Positions 52,701-63,442 of a stretch of 64,000 nt of DNA are shown piece by piece. The translations under genes were made by a program, and so were the position numbers. The DNA lies in contig NZ_UGQU01000003.1 of assembly GCF_900453205.1 (NCBI RefSeq), positions 496,001 to 560,000 of the forward strand. The letters are read 5' to 3'. Numbering within the stretch: position 1 is the stretch's first letter; each line of letters starts with the position of its first letter. The DNA comes from Moraxella lacunata (lineage in GTDB: Bacteria > Pseudomonadota > Gammaproteobacteria > Pseudomonadales > Moraxellaceae). Below the pieces are notes generated by a model. It saw nothing but the letters and a program-made list of their open reading frames with translations, did not search any database and was not told the origin of the DNA.

Positions 52701-52991
52701 AACTCCGCCTTATTCATTTGTGAAAAATGGTGGTTTATACCGTCATTCATCTCATCAATGGTTAGCGGTTTTTTGACATAAGGGGCAAGCAGTCCGCCTG
52801 CATTTTCAATCATGGCAAGAACGTCATCTTCTTTGGTGGTTTTTTTGATTGTTTTTAAAACTTACCAAGCGATGAGAATGGGTTAAGTCATCAATCAACC
52901 ACTTAGGAAACACCACACTACCGTCCGCATTGAGTGGCAACATGATAGACAAACTGCTGTCGGTGGGGCTATTGATGATGATTTGGGTCAT
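52697..52991 (-). pseudogene. vapB: VapB-like antitoxin, frameshifted
   Basis: The first 46 codons (MTQIIINSPTDSSLSIMLPL then VVFPKWLIDDLTHSHRLVSFK) run to A5 at 52856-52852. Removing one A continues as TIKKTTKEDDVLAMIENAGGLLAPYVKKPLTIDEMNDGINHHFSQMNKAEL and stops at 52699-52697, overlapping vapC. As sequenced the frame ends about ten codons after the lesion. Antitoxin identity rests on the partner gene and the coupling. Confidence 0.75.
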
Positions 52992-53039
52992 GGTATGCTC
53001 CTTAGGTTGTCCGTTAAGTGTACCACAAAAAGGCGTATT

Positions 53040-55115
53040 TTACAGTTTGTTAAATTCATCTTTTAACGCCAGCATGGTATCACGCACTCTCATCGCTTCT
53101 TCAAATTTTAGCTCGCCTGAGAGTTTTTTCATTTGTTTTTCTAGGCGGTTAATCTCTTTTATCATCAGCTCAGGACGGCGTAAGATTTCCACATCAATGT
53201 CATTTAGGACAAATGGTACGTCAATTTTTGGGGCGTCCACGCTCTCAATCTCGCCCGTGTCAATCTTATCGGTGATGGCACGGCTTGCCGATTTTGGTGT
53301 AATGCCATGCTCGGCATTAAAGGCGATTTGTTTGGCTCGTCTGCGTTCGGTCTCATCTATCGCCTTTTGCATACTGGGCGTAATGCTGTCAGCGTATAAA
53401 ATTGCCTTGCCATTGACATGGCGTGCCGCTCGCCCAATGGTCTGAATGAGCGACCGCTCCGAGCGTAAAAATCCCTCTTTATCCGCATCAAAAATCGCCA
53501 CAAGCGACACCTCGGGCATATCCAAGCCTTCACGAAGCAGGTTAATGCCTACCAGCACATCATGCACCCCTGTTCTGAGTTCATGAATGATTTTCATGCG
53601 TTCTACCGTGTCAATGTCGCTGTGCAGATATGCCACACGCACGCCATATTCTTTTAAATAACTGGTTAAATCCTCCGCCATGCGTTTGGTGAGCGTGGTA
53701 ATCAGCACTCGCTCGTTTAAGGGCTTACGCAGGTTTATCTCGCCCAGTACGTCATCGACTTGGGTGAGTACGGGGCGTATTTCTAGTATGGGGTCGATGA
53801 GTCCTGTGGGGCGAACGACTTGCTCGACCACTTGCTCACTATGCTCTAACTCATAGGAGGCGGGGGTTGCCGATACAAAGATACGAGTTGGCACGACCGC
53901 CTCCCATTCCTCAAACATCATGGGGCGGTTATCCATGGCGGACGGTAAGCGAAAACCATAATTAACCAAGTTTTCTTTGCGACTTCTGTCGCCCTTGTAC
54001 ATCGCTCCGATTTGGGGAACGGTAACGTGGCTTTCATCCAAAAACACCAACGCATCAGACGGCAGATAGTCAAACAGTGTGGGTGGTGCCTCGCCTGCCT
54101 GTCGCCCTGACAGATGACGAGAGTAGTTCTCAATGCCGTTACAGTAGCCTAACTGTTGTATCATCTCCAAGTCATATTGGGTGCGTTCTTTGATACGTTG
54201 GGCTTCTAGTAGCTTATCATGTGAGCGAAAATACTCTAACCGCTCGGCAAGCTCTTCTTTAATCGTCCCCATTGCCACTTCTAATTTTTCTCGTGGGGTA
54301 ACGTAGTGAGATTTGGGGTAGATGGTAATGCGTGGCACGGATTTGATGTTTTTTCCCGTCAAAGGGTCAAACCATGTGATTTTTTCAACTTCATCATCAA
54401 ACATACTAATCCGCACCGCCAACTGTTCACTCTCAGCAGGGTAGATGTCCAAGGTCTCGCCATGTAAGCGATAAGTGCCACGCCCAAAGTCCAGCTCGTT
54501 GCGTTCGTACTGTAACTCAACCAAGCGTTTGATGAGAGCGGTTCTGTCCACGACATCGCCCACGACCACGTGCAGGAGCATTTTTAGGTAGCTCTCAGGG
54601 TCGCCCAAGCCATAGATGGCGGACACGCTCGCCACAATGATGGTATCACGGCGTTCGAGCAAGGCACGAGTGGCGGACAGTCGCATTTGGTCGATGTGGT
54701 CGTTGATGGCGGAGTCCTTTTCGATAAAAGTATCGCTTGCCACGACATACGCCTCAGGCTGATAATAGTCATAATAACTGACAAAGTACTCTACCGCATT
54801 ATGGGGGAAAAATTCCTTAAATTCGCCATAAAGCTGTGCCGCCAGTGTCTTGTTGTGAGCCATGATGATGGCAGGTCGCCCCAAGCTCTCAATGACCTTT
54901 GCCATGGTATAAGTCTTGCCTGAGCCTGTCACACCAAGCAAAAGTTGGTCTTTTTTGCCTGCCTTGACCCCGTCCACTAGGGACTGTATGGCGGTCGGTT
55001 GGTCGCCACTGGGAGTAAAGGGCGTAACCATTTTAAAGACTTTATCGTCATCGCCTAGTTGTTTGGTGAGCTGACTTTTGGTGATTTTGGCACGAGTGGT
55101 TTTGGGCTGTTGCAT
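53040..55115 (-). CDS. uvrB: UvrABC system protein B
   Basis: The damage-verification helicase-like subunit of nucleotide excision repair, 691 residues. Walker [11 protein letters not shown] near residue 58, the beta-hairpin [11 protein letters not shown] near residue 115, DESHVT and the helicase motifs QTIGRAARH are visible. The C-terminal UVR coiled coil ends the protein ([29 protein letters not shown]). Normal length. Confidence 0.97.
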   Translation of the reverse strand: MQQPKTTRAKITKSQLTKQLGDDDKVFKMVTPFTPSGDQPTAIQSLVDGVKAGKKDQLLLGVTGSGKTYTMAKVIESLGRPAIIMAHNKTLAAQLYGEFKEFFPHNAVEYFVSYYDYYQPEAYVVASDTFIEKDSAINDHIDQMRLSATRALLERRDTIIVASVSAIYGLGDPESYLKMLLHVVVGDVVDRTALIKRLVELQYERNELDFGRGTYRLHGETLDIYPAESEQLAVRISMFDDEVEKITWFDPLTGKNIKSVPRITIYPKSHYVTPREKLEVAMGTIKEELAERLEYFRSHDKLLEAQRIKERTQYDLEMIQQLGYCNGIENYSRHLSGRQAGEAPPTLFDYLPSDALVFLDESHVTVPQIGAMYKGDRSRKENLVNYGFRLPSAMDNRPMMFEEWEAVVPTRIFVSATPASYELEHSEQVVEQVVRPTGLIDPILEIRPVLTQVDDVLGEINLRKPLNERVLITTLTKRMAEDLTSYLKEYGVRVAYLHSDIDTVERMKIIHELRTGVHDVLVGINLLREGLDMPEVSLVAIFDADKEGFLRSERSLIQTIGRAARHVNGKAILYADSITPSMQKAIDETERRRAKQIAFNAEHGITPKSASRAITDKIDTGEIESVDAPKIDVPFVLNDIDVEILRRPELMIKEINRLEKQMKKLSGELKFEEAMRVRDTMLALKDEFNKL

Positions 55116-55134
55116 GGTGTTGTTTTTATAAAAG

Positions 55135-55170
55135 AAATCCTTATCATAATGGGGGTCATGATAAGGATTT
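55135..55170 (-). terminator. Terminator between the DUF2059 gene and uvrB
   Basis: AAATCCTTATCAT pairs with ATGATAAGGATTT around a 10-base loop, followed by a T-rich run on the minus strand. Confidence 0.75.
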
Positions 55171-55191
55171 GCAAGTGATGGTAGGCGCGCC

Positions 55192-55707
55192 CTATTTATT
55201 CAAAATCTTTTTAACATCATCCTGCATTTTTTTAAGGTGTTTGTTTTCGTAGGCTTCTACGGTTTTTTTGTTGCTCTCGCCTGCACTTTTCATATAGGAC
55301 TCAAAGACGGCATCTTGTTTTTTTAAGGCACTTTGCCCGTCTTTACTGCCATAAAAAGCAATCATGGCGTCCACTTCGGCTTGGCTAAACGATTTGGCGG
55401 CGTTAAGGTAGGATTTTTTAAGTCCGTCTTTGGTCGCTTTGGTGTCTAGGCTTTTAATGAGTCCTTCGGCATAGTCATCAAAGGCTTTTAGGGCTTTTTT
55501 GCGTTGGTCGTCGGTGAGTGTGTTGTCCTGTGCCATGCCCTGAGCGATTGCCATGCGTTCCATTTCAAGGGGGGCAACGACCGCTTGGTAAAACGTGGAT
55601 TCGTAAGGCATGATTTGGGCAAGCTCTTCTAGTGATTGATTGCTCGGTGTGGCAAAGGCACTGGCACAAAATAGGGTGCTAAGCAGTAGTAGGGATTTGA
55701 TTTTCAT
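55192..55707 (-). CDS. Exported DUF2059 protein
   Basis: A protein of 171 residues. A signal peptide ([17 protein letters not shown]) precedes a helical domain. [32 protein letters not shown] is the DUF2059 hallmark. Periplasmic, function unknown. Confidence 0.85.
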   Translation of the reverse strand: MKIKSLLLLSTLFCASAFATPSNQSLEELAQIMPYESTFYQAVVAPLEMERMAIAQGMAQDNTLTDDQRKKALKAFDDYAEGLIKSLDTKATKDGLKKSYLNAAKSFSQAEVDAMIAFYGSKDGQSALKKQDAVFESYMKSAGESNKKTVEAYENKHLKKMQDDVKKILNK

Positions 55708-55820
55708 AACAGCTCCAAAGGTTAAAAATGCTATAATCTAACAGATTTTTATCAAGATGAAAAGTTTTAAATTGTTATCATTTGCAACAATGACTTAACC
55801 GCATGATGAATGATTTAAAT

Positions 55821-55849
55821 AAAAGTCGGTACATCACGCACCGACTTTA
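55821..55849 (-). terminator. Terminator of the lytic transglycosylase gene
   Basis: AAAGTCGGT (55822-55830) pairs with ACCGACTTT (55840-55848), two bases past the stop codon. Confidence 0.8.
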
Positions 55850-55851
55850 TG

Positions 55852-57186
55852 TTACCAGACCAAGCCACGTACCGAGTTTTGGGTGATAAAACCGTCAGGA
55901 ATGCGTCCGTTATCCGCCTGCCAGCGAGCAAAGGCACGAGAGGTGTTCGCCCCTGCCACACCGTCCGCTTTACCGGCAGAGTAGCCTTTGGCGTTTAGGG
56001 TTTCTTGCAAACGAATGACTTCTGAGCGAGACAGTGCTTGTTCGTGGCGTGGCCAGTTGCCACTAATGCCAGCACCGCCAGCGATACGTTTGGCAAGGGT
56101 TGCCACGGCTAGGGCGTAGCTAGATGAATTGTTATAAACCTTGATGACATCAAAGTTGGGTGTCAGTAGTAAGGCAGGACCATTTACGCCGGCAGGGAGC
56201 CAAAGCTCGGCTTGGGCATGACCGCCAAAGTACTCGCCATTGGCAGAGACCACGCCTAAGGATTTCCATGATTCTAGGGATTGTTTTTGTCCTAAGAGTT
56301 GGTAGTTAAAGCCAGTCGGCAGGCGAACTTCATAAAAAGCGTCCACGCCTGACACCCAACCGCTCGCCCCTAGATAATGGGCGGTGGAGGTGAGGGCGTC
56401 CGAGATTGTCCATGGGTTTTTTTGTCCATCGCCGTTACCGTCCACGCCATATTTTATCCAAGTGGAGGGGATGAATTGGGTATGACCCATGCCTCCCGCC
56501 CATGACCCACGTAGTTGTGAACGACTGACATCGCCACGCTCAATCATCTGTAACATGGCAAGCAGTTCGCCTTCGGCAAAACTGCGACGGCGACCATCAA
56601 AGGCAAGGCTAGATAAGGCATCGACTAAGTCGGTTGAACCGGTGCCTGCTCCATACGAGGACTCAATACCCCAAATGGCAACCATTACCTCTCTGGGGAC
56701 ACCATACTGACTTTCAGCTCGTGAGAGTAGGGAAGGGTATTCACGTAATTTGGCTCTACCGTTAGAGACACGCCCTGAGGTAACGGCGGACTCGACGTAT
56801 GACCACGGCATTTTGGCAAATTCGGCTTGGCGACCGTCTAGGCTGATGACCTGTGAGTTAAGACTGGCACTGCCCATCAGCCCATGCACCGCATGAGAGG
56901 CATGACCGCCAGCGATGGTGCGAGTGATAAAGTCGCTTTTCCAGTCGCCGAAACTGCCATAGTAGCGATTTTCTACCGATGGGGCAGGCGTGGGCGTGGG
57001 GGCGGTTGGTGTTTGGGGCTGAACAATGACCACACGAGAAGGTACAGGCTCGCTAGGGGGTGTTGGGGCGGTCGGTTGGGTGGTGGTCGGTGGTGCTGTT
57101 GGGGTGGTGGACGTGCAAGAGATAACCGTCAAAGTGGCAAAAGCGACTGCCGATAAGCGAAACAGGGGGTGTTGTAGCATGGTCAT
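55852..57186 (-). CDS. Lytic murein transglycosylase, MltB family lipoprotein
   Basis: A protein of 444 residues. A lipoprotein signal (LTVISC lipobox), a Thr/Pro-rich linker, an MltB-type transglycosylase domain with catalytic Glu in IWGIESSYGAGTGS, the GGMGHTQFIPSTW block, and a C-terminal peptidoglycan-binding domain (EVIRLQETLNAKGYSAGKADGVAGANT). It cleaves glycan strands at the outer membrane. Confidence 0.92.
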   Translation of the reverse strand: MTMLQHPLFRLSAVAFATLTVISCTSTTPTAPPTTTQPTAPTPPSEPVPSRVVIVQPQTPTAPTPTPAPSVENRYYGSFGDWKSDFITRTIAGGHASHAVHGLMGSASLNSQVISLDGRQAEFAKMPWSYVESAVTSGRVSNGRAKLREYPSLLSRAESQYGVPREVMVAIWGIESSYGAGTGSTDLVDALSSLAFDGRRRSFAEGELLAMLQMIERGDVSRSQLRGSWAGGMGHTQFIPSTWIKYGVDGNGDGQKNPWTISDALTSTAHYLGASGWVSGVDAFYEVRLPTGFNYQLLGQKQSLESWKSLGVVSANGEYFGGHAQAELWLPAGVNGPALLLTPNFDVIKVYNNSSSYALAVATLAKRIAGGAGISGNWPRHEQALSRSEVIRLQETLNAKGYSAGKADGVAGANTSRAFARWQADNGRIPDGFITQNSVRGLVW

Positions 57187-57368
57187 AAGGTAATAAATCT
57201 AAATAATAATGGCTTGATATATGGTTGCCATTGTACACAGTTATGGGGATTTTGGCAATGATATTTGGCAAAAAACTAGATGAGAGGTGGGCGTGGCGTG
57301 ATAGGGCTAGCTTGATGTCAATAACGGCACGCCCTAATTATATTATCGTAGGAGAATTATCATAGGGC

Positions 57369-58085
57369 TTAAAATGTCATGTCAATATCATTGATTATCA
57401 TGTCTTTTAATATGATTTCGCCAACAAAAGATGATGAAGTTGCGGCAATATGCTCTTTGGGTAATGCTTTTAAGGTTTGGTAAGCACGAATAAATTTGCC
57501 TTTATAGCCACTAGATTTGATATAATGAATGATAAATTCATTGATTTGTGCTTTTGTGCCTAGCCCTAATATAAAATAAACAGGGGAGTAGTCTAGGGTT
57601 TTGATGTGAGCATGAAATTTTGTGCCATGATTAATTAAAAATTCAATGGCGGATTGTGGATTTTCAAATAATTCAAAAATCGGTAGGACGTATTGTTTAA
57701 TTTGCTTGCTAATCTCATCAACCGAATGATGAAAACTTGCCCCTGCTAAATTCCATTCATAATATTCTTGTCTAGGATTGATATATCCTAAATGATTAGA
57801 ATAAAAACATAAGTCATCATCAAGCAGTTGATAAGAGGATAGTTGCTCTTTAAAAGCCTTAGTAGGGCAAATGGCAATATAAGGCATGATGGTAACGCTA
57901 CCACTATAATTTCGGCGTGATGTCTCAAAGCTGATGGAAAATTCAAGTAAATGATTTTGGCTTTTTCGGCTAAGTGTTCTACCTTGCCTTGTGGCTTTAA
58001 AATCAGGAAACTGACTGGCGATGGTTTGACAGCCTTGTATAAAAATTTCCTTTGGGGTCATGGTTTGATTGGATTTGGTATTCAT
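57369..58085 (-). CDS. Hypothetical protein, DUF4304-like
   Basis: A protein of 238 residues. The first half (FKATRQGRTLSRKSQNHLLEFSISFETSRRNYSGSVTIMPYIAI) resembles DUF4304 proteins, which are of unknown function. The second half is helical. Stand-alone gene with low GC compared with uvrB and sdaA. The 57187-57368 gap holds nothing recognisable beyond a promoter-like region. Confidence 0.6.
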   Translation of the reverse strand: MNTKSNQTMTPKEIFIQGCQTIASQFPDFKATRQGRTLSRKSQNHLLEFSISFETSRRNYSGSVTIMPYIAICPTKAFKEQLSSYQLLDDDLCFYSNHLGYINPRQEYYEWNLAGASFHHSVDEISKQIKQYVLPIFELFENPQSAIEFLINHGTKFHAHIKTLDYSPVYFILGLGTKAQINEFIIHYIKSSGYKGKFIRAYQTLKALPKEHIAATSSSFVGEIILKDMIINDIDMTF

Positions 58086-58110
58086 AAGCTATTTACATTG
58101 TACAAGTTCA

Positions 58111-58136
58111 TCGTCCTAGTACGTAAGCTAGGACGA
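58111..58136. repeat. Inverted repeat downstream of sdaA
   Basis: TCGTCCTA (58111-58118) and TAGGACGA (58129-58136) form an 8-bp stem; there is no T-run. Confidence 0.6.
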
Positions 58137-58145
58137 AATGACACC

Positions 58146-59585
58146 TTAACACTGGCTAAATCCCACGCCCACATGACCGACCACTGCCACAGGAATGCGG
58201 TTATCGGCATGAATGGCAAGTCCGCCACGAGCGGTTTCTTTGTATTTGTCCATCATGTCAAGCCCAGTCTCTTTCATGGTCAAAATGGCTTTATCTAGTG
58301 AGACGTGGTGCGAGCCATCGCCACGCAGAGCAAGGCGAGCGGCGTTAATCGCCTTGACGGACGCCATCGCATTGCGTTCAATACAAGGCACTTGCACCAG
58401 TCCTGCGATGGGGTCGCAGGTCAGCCCTAAGTTGTGTTCTAGTCCAATCTCGGCGGCGTTTAGACATTGGGCGACCGTACCGCCCATGACGTGAGCCAGT
58501 CCTGCTGCTGCCATCGCACAGGCAGAGCCAACTTCGCCTTGACAGCCAACTTCCGCCCCTGAAATGGAAGCATTTTGTTTGATTAACGCCCCAATCGCCC
58601 CTGCCACGAGCAAGAATTCACGCACGCCCTGATAGCTAAATGACGGAATAAAGCCTTGATAATAATGCAGTACCGCAGGGATAATACCTGCCGCCCCATT
58701 GGTGGGAGCGGTAACGACCCGTCCGCCTGAGGCGTTTTGTTCATTGACCGCCAGAGCATACAGGTTTACCCAATCCATCGCAAGCAGTCCGCCATCGGCT
58801 TTACCATACTCTTTACTAAGTTGGTCATATAAGGCTTTGGCACGGCGTTTGACGTTAAGACCGCCGGGCAGGATACCATCTTTTTGGTAGCCGGCATTGA
58901 CGCACGCCTGCATGGTCGCCCAGATGTCATTAAGATAATCTTTAACTTCTTCTTCGTCTCGAATGGCGGTTTCGTTGTGGAGCATAAGCTCGCTGATGCT
59001 AAACCCATGCGTGTGGCACAGCCGTTCGATGTCTGCTCCTAGCTCAAAGGGATAAGGGTAGGGCGATTTTTTGGGTTCGTCTGTCTGCTCTTGTGCGGTT
59101 TGGGCTTTAAACTCATCATTATCCACGACAAATCCGCCCCCGATAGAAAAGTAGGTTTCGCTGATACAAGTGCCATCAGCTAATGTGGCGATGAGCGTCA
59201 TGCCGTTAGGGTGTTGGGGCAGGGTAACATCGCTATACCACAAGATGTCAGTAGTTTCATCAAAATCAATAACATGACGACCGCCCAAGTTCATCTTTTG
59301 GTGCGTGCGTATGTCTGACAAATATTCGTCCGTGCGTTCGGTGTCTATCGTGCGTGGGGCGTGTCCGAGTAGCCCAAGCAAGGTGGCGGTATCGGTGGCG
59401 TGTCCTTTGCCTGTGGCGGACAGCGAGCCATATAGCTCTATGGTAATGCCTGTAATTGGACTAAAATCGCTATGCAGTCGTCCATCTAACAGTGCCAAAA
59501 ACCGCCCACTGGCAACCATCGGGCCGACCGTGTGCGAGCTTGAAGGGCCAACACCGATTTTAAACATATCAAAAATACTAATCAT
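58146..59585 (-). CDS. sdaA: L-serine ammonia-lyase
   Basis: An iron-sulfur enzyme that converts serine to pyruvate and ammonia; 479 residues in the single-chain form. The N-terminal beta domain contains [11 protein letters not shown]. Cluster cysteines appear in [37 protein letters not shown] and VPCIERNA. Normal length and intact. Confidence 0.95.
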   Translation of the reverse strand: MISIFDMFKIGVGPSSSHTVGPMVASGRFLALLDGRLHSDFSPITGITIELYGSLSATGKGHATDTATLLGLLGHAPRTIDTERTDEYLSDIRTHQKMNLGGRHVIDFDETTDILWYSDVTLPQHPNGMTLIATLADGTCISETYFSIGGGFVVDNDEFKAQTAQEQTDEPKKSPYPYPFELGADIERLCHTHGFSISELMLHNETAIRDEEEVKDYLNDIWATMQACVNAGYQKDGILPGGLNVKRRAKALYDQLSKEYGKADGGLLAMDWVNLYALAVNEQNASGGRVVTAPTNGAAGIIPAVLHYYQGFIPSFSYQGVREFLLVAGAIGALIKQNASISGAEVGCQGEVGSACAMAAAGLAHVMGGTVAQCLNAAEIGLEHNLGLTCDPIAGLVQVPCIERNAMASVKAINAARLALRGDGSHHVSLDKAILTMKETGLDMMDKYKETARGGLAIHADNRIPVAVVGHVGVGFSQC

Positions 59586-59768
59586 AAAAATTCCTTTAAA
59601 GTTATTTTACCGTGTGACAAAATGAATTGTTAAATGGGATGGTCTGACGGGCAGAGTGTGCAAACAATCTTATTTTAAAAAATGCACAGATAGCCATATC
59701 AGATAAGTTGCTATTTTATCATGATTGATGGGGTTTTGGTACAATGGCGTATTTTAAAATCAAAAATC

Positions 59769-60692
59769 CTAACAAGTCACATTGACCCCTTGCGAATTGA
59801 TACACAGCTTGTCGCCATTGTTTAGATTACCAATCCATGCCTTGCCATTTTTAAACATCAGTGGTTCGGGCAGTTCAGGATTTCTGGTGCTGTCCAAGAT
59901 AAACCCGTCTTTATGAAAACGAAAATCGATGACCAGTTGCCCGCTTTTATCAATAAAGCCCCAATTATCGCCCATGCGTACCCCTGCCAGATTCTCACTA
60001 TAAGCTCGGACATCATCAAAGGCGTAGATAATCATCGGTACGCCCTTATCATCGACAAAGCCCCATTTGCCGTCTTGTTGTCTTGGCGTGAGTGTTAGGT
60101 GCGTGCTCGGGTTTGGCAGACTGCCTTGGGTAAGTGTCGGCTCTGGGGTGGGCGATGGGTTGAGGGCTTGCTGTGTGCGATTGCCGTTTTTGTCGATGGT
60201 GTAGGTGCTACCGCCAGCGGTGACGGTGGCAAGACCTTGGGAGAAGTCGCTGATGTGGCTGATGGCTCGCTCGGGACGGACGATGACCTTGCCCCGAGTG
60301 TCTAGCACGCCAAAGCCACGGTTTTGTTTGACGATGATACGTTCGCCTCGCACGCCCCTTGCCCATTGGTTGCCATTCATGCGGTCGTAGTTAAAGGCGA
60401 TGATGGTTTTGCCTTTGTCATTGATGTAGCCGACTTTACCGTTTTTTAGGGCGGGGAGTAGCCCACTTCTAAACTCCGAGCCCAGCACCGCGTCATAAGC
60501 GAACAAATCGGCTGTTTTGTTGCCTTTTTTGTCCAAAAGTGCCACGGGCGAGCCATTGTCTTTGACCGCCAAAAACACGCCTGAACGTGCGGTACAGCTG
60601 ACGTTTTTATAATGGCTTTTGGGTAGGGCACAGGCATAAGCTAGGGGTGTGAGCGAGCCGAGCAATAAGGCGGTGACTAGGTATTTTTTCAT
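59769..60692 (-). CDS. Secreted WG-repeat protein
   Basis: A protein of 307 residues. A signal peptide (KKYLVTALLLGSLTPLAYA) precedes WG-type beta repeats, for example GKVGYINDKGKTIIAFNYDRM, RGFGVLDTRGKVIV, GKWGFVDDKGVPMIIYAFDDV and DNWGFIDKSGQLVIDF. These modules often mediate surface or periplasmic interactions. Function unknown. Confidence 0.85.
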   Translation of the reverse strand: MKKYLVTALLLGSLTPLAYACALPKSHYKNVSCTARSGVFLAVKDNGSPVALLDKKGNKTADLFAYDAVLGSEFRSGLLPALKNGKVGYINDKGKTIIAFNYDRMNGNQWARGVRGERIIVKQNRGFGVLDTRGKVIVRPERAISHISDFSQGLATVTAGGSTYTIDKNGNRTQQALNPSPTPEPTLTQGSLPNPSTHLTLTPRQQDGKWGFVDDKGVPMIIYAFDDVRAYSENLAGVRMGDNWGFIDKSGQLVIDFRFHKDGFILDSTRNPELPEPLMFKNGKAWIGNLNNGDKLCINSQGVNVTC

Positions 60693-60795
60693 AAAAACAA
60701 TGCGTGAGAATTTGGGCTATTTTATCATAAGTGGCAAGATTATCATGCCAAAAAAATTTTTCCAAAAAGTTAAATAAACCATAAAAATTATAAAT

Positions 60796-60823
60796 TATTG
60801 TTATTTTTAAAGTGTGTTATAAT
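60796..60823 (+). promoter_or_regulatory. leuC promoter
   Basis: TTATTG (60796-60801), 16 bp, TATAAT (60818-60823). No leucine-rich leader peptide is obvious before the start at 60872. Confidence 0.6.
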
Positions 60824-60871
60824 CTTTTAAAATTTACCATACCCAGACCATTTTACATTTGGAGAATAACA

Positions 60872-62293
60872 ATGGCAGGCAAAACCCTATACGACAAACT
60901 TTGGGACGACCATTTGGTCAAACAACGAGATGATGGTTCGTCTTTGATTTATATTGACCGTCAATTATTGCACGAAGTAACCAGCCCCCAAGCCTTTGAA
61001 GGCTTGACTTTGGCGGGGCGTACCCCTTGGCGTTTGTCGGCAAATATTGCCACCCCCGACCACAATGTCCCCACATCAACCAAAGAACGCTCGCAGGGCA
61101 TTTCGGGCATTGAGGACGACACTTCTCGCATTCAAGTCAAAACGCTTGATGATAACTGCAAAACCTTTAATGTCGTGCAATTTGGCATTAACGATGACCG
61201 TCAAGGCATTGTCCATGTTGTTGGTCCTGAACAAGGTTTAACCCTACCGGGTATGACAGTAGTTTGTGGCGACAGTCATACCGCCACGCACGGGGCATTG
61301 GGCTGTTTGGCTCACGGCATTGGTACAAGTGAGGTAGAACACGTGCTTGCCACCCAGTGCCTTGTACAAAAGAAAATGAAAAATATGCTGGTGCGTGTGG
61401 ACGGCAAATTGGGCAAGGGCGTAACGCCCAAAGATGTGATTTTGGCGATTATCGGCAAAATCGGCACGGCAGGCGGTACAGGCTATGCCATTGAGTTTGG
61501 TGGACAAGTGTTCCGTGATATGTCCATTGAAGGGCGTATGACCGTGTGCAATATGGCGATTGAAGGCGGTGCAAGGGTGGGTCTTGTGGCGGTGGATGAT
61601 AAGACGATAGATTATGTCAAAGGTCGCCCTTATGCTCCGACTGGCGATGAGTGGGAGCGTGCGGTTGCCTATTGGAACACCCTAAAATCAGACGATGACG
61701 CTCATTTTGATGCGGTAGTTGTGTTAAATGGCGATGAGATTGAACCACAAATTTCGTGGGGAACTTCGCCTGAAATGGTCATTCCTGTGTCCGCCAATGT
61801 GCCAACCTTAGATATGGCAAAAGACGATGTGCAAAAAAATGACTGGATACGAGCCTATCAATATATGGGCTTGACGGCAGGGCAGTCTTTGAGCGAGATT
61901 ACACTTGACCGTGTGTTTATCGGCTCGTGTACCAATTCTCGCATTGAGGATTTAAGAGAAGTTGCCAAAATCGTAGAAGGCAAAAAAGTCGCCCCAACCA
62001 TTAAACAAGCAATGGTTGTAGCAGGCTCTGGGCAGGTCAAAAAACAAGCCGAAAGCGAAGGGCTTGACAAAATCTTTATTGATGCTGGATTTGAGTGGCG
62101 GCAGCCGGGCTGTTCTATGTGCCTTGCCATGAATGCTGATAAACTACAATCGGGCGAGCATTGTGCCAGCACTTCCAACCGTAACTTTGAAGGTCGTCAA
62201 GGCAACGGCGGTCGTACGCACCTTGTGAGTCCTGCAATGGCGGCGGCGGCGGCAATTTATGGGCATTTTGTCGATGTGCGAGCGGTGGCGTAA
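60872..62293 (+). CDS. leuC: 3-isopropylmalate dehydratase, large subunit
   Basis: The aconitase-family subunit of leucine biosynthesis, 473 residues. Iron-sulfur ligands are in [13 protein letters not shown] and [25 protein letters not shown] is the substrate motif. ATG at 60872 follows GGAGAATAAC. leuD is not directly downstream: two AT-rich genes and a PEBP gene intervene. Confidence 0.97.
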   Translation: MAGKTLYDKLWDDHLVKQRDDGSSLIYIDRQLLHEVTSPQAFEGLTLAGRTPWRLSANIATPDHNVPTSTKERSQGISGIEDDTSRIQVKTLDDNCKTFNVVQFGINDDRQGIVHVVGPEQGLTLPGMTVVCGDSHTATHGALGCLAHGIGTSEVEHVLATQCLVQKKMKNMLVRVDGKLGKGVTPKDVILAIIGKIGTAGGTGYAIEFGGQVFRDMSIEGRMTVCNMAIEGGARVGLVAVDDKTIDYVKGRPYAPTGDEWERAVAYWNTLKSDDDAHFDAVVVLNGDEIEPQISWGTSPEMVIPVSANVPTLDMAKDDVQKNDWIRAYQYMGLTAGQSLSEITLDRVFIGSCTNSRIEDLREVAKIVEGKKVAPTIKQAMVVAGSGQVKKQAESEGLDKIFIDAGFEWRQPGCSMCLAMNADKLQSGEHCASTSNRNFEGRQGNGGRTHLVSPAMAAAAAIYGHFVDVRAVA

Positions 62294-62355
62294 GGCGTGA
62301 AAAATAAGACAATCTGTGGTATGATGGGTTGTCTTGTTTTAAAATTGGAAGAGAA

Positions 62356-63090
62356 ATGCACATACAAAGAAATTCTGCTCAAATCAGAAAATATATTGAA
62401 CCTACTCAATATTTTCAATTGCAAAAAGAGCAATTATCCAAAACCTATATTTATAAAATTGGTCGTGGAAATTGTTATCCAGAAGATATTTTGAAAAGAA
62501 TTTGGGAATTGGAAGTTTTAGAAAAGCAGGGTTTTGTGTATTTGGGTGAGAAAAATTGGTTGCAAGATTGTTTAAAAGAGCGTGGTTTTGAAAATTTAAA
62601 CGATGAGAAAATACAACAAGATTGTTTGGCAATTAAGTATGAGTATCCAAATTTCAAATACCCAACTTATGACAGATGGATTATTGCCTATTTGTCAAAA
62701 TATCTGAATATCAATTTTGTCAAAACTGAGCATAATAATATTATTGATTATGACACAACATATAGAAATGTTGTGTCTTATGTGGGTACTTTCATACCTG
62801 AATTATTCTTAAATTTTAGTCAATTATATAACCCATCTTATGAATTTAACTATGAAAAATTAGATTTATATTTATTGGGAGACGAACAGGGTATATTCTC
62901 AAATTCTGTATGTAAACTGTTTGAAGTCTTGCATAATTTAGAATACTACATAGCAATGTTGCCCGAACATTCAGAAGAGCCACTTGAGATTAATTCGTTG
63001 GTTTTTGATAATTTGATTAGTTCAGAAGAGTTTATGATTAACACTTTATCTGTGTATGGTGCAGATATGGATTATTTTTTTTGTTGGTAA
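62356..63090 (+). CDS. AT-rich hypothetical protein
   Basis: A protein of 244 residues starting MHIQRNSAQIRKYIEPTQYFQL after GGAAGAG. Rich in Tyr, Asn, Ile and Lys, with clearly lower GC than leuC. Acidic overall. No family recognised. It resembles accessory genes inserted behind leuC by horizontal transfer. Confidence 0.65.
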   Translation: MHIQRNSAQIRKYIEPTQYFQLQKEQLSKTYIYKIGRGNCYPEDILKRIWELEVLEKQGFVYLGEKNWLQDCLKERGFENLNDEKIQQDCLAIKYEYPNFKYPTYDRWIIAYLSKYLNINFVKTEHNNIIDYDTTYRNVVSYVGTFIPELFLNFSQLYNPSYEFNYEKLDLYLLGDEQGIFSNSVCKLFEVLHNLEYYIAMLPEHSEEPLEINSLVFDNLISSEEFMINTLSVYGADMDYFFCW

Positions 63091-63112
63091 TAAATTTCGT
63101 TCTTGGTAAAAA

Positions 63113-63430
63113 ATGACAACCTATTCCGAACTAGTCAAAACCCTAATTACCAACCCCATAGAAGTGGGCGATGAATTATGGGTGTTTAAGATTGAAGTTT
63201 TTAAACACTCAAATGGTTATTTTGCAAGCCTTTGGCGACTGGATAATTATAATATCAATCCTACTTTTCCAACAGTAGCAGGGCATATTGCCAGTGAAAG
63301 TTTCTTTGTTGATGAGAGTTTTCGTTTTGATGGCTTGGGATTATATGGCGATGATTTAAAGTATTTTAAAACGCTTGATGATTGCCAAAATTATGTGTTA
63401 AAGTGTCTTAATGATGAATTTAATTGTTAA
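63113..63430 (+). CDS. AT-rich hypothetical protein
   Basis: A protein of 105 residues, MTTYSELVKTLITNPIEVGDELWVFKIEVFKHSNG and so on, small, acidic and aromatic. It follows the previous gene by 22 bases and is of similar composition. Immunity-protein-like in look, but with no toxin nearby; function unknown. Confidence 0.65.
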   Translation: MTTYSELVKTLITNPIEVGDELWVFKIEVFKHSNGYFASLWRLDNYNINPTFPTVAGHIASESFFVDESFRFDGLGLYGDDLKYFKTLDDCQNYVLKCLNDEFNC

Positions 63431-63442
63431 AAGGAAAATTGT

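Noticed and set aside
52930-53445. 171-codon plus-strand open frame across vapB and uvrB
   Set aside because: It lies opposite the conserved uvrB C-terminus and vapB, and its sequence is the low-complexity Ser-rich type typical of antisense shadows.
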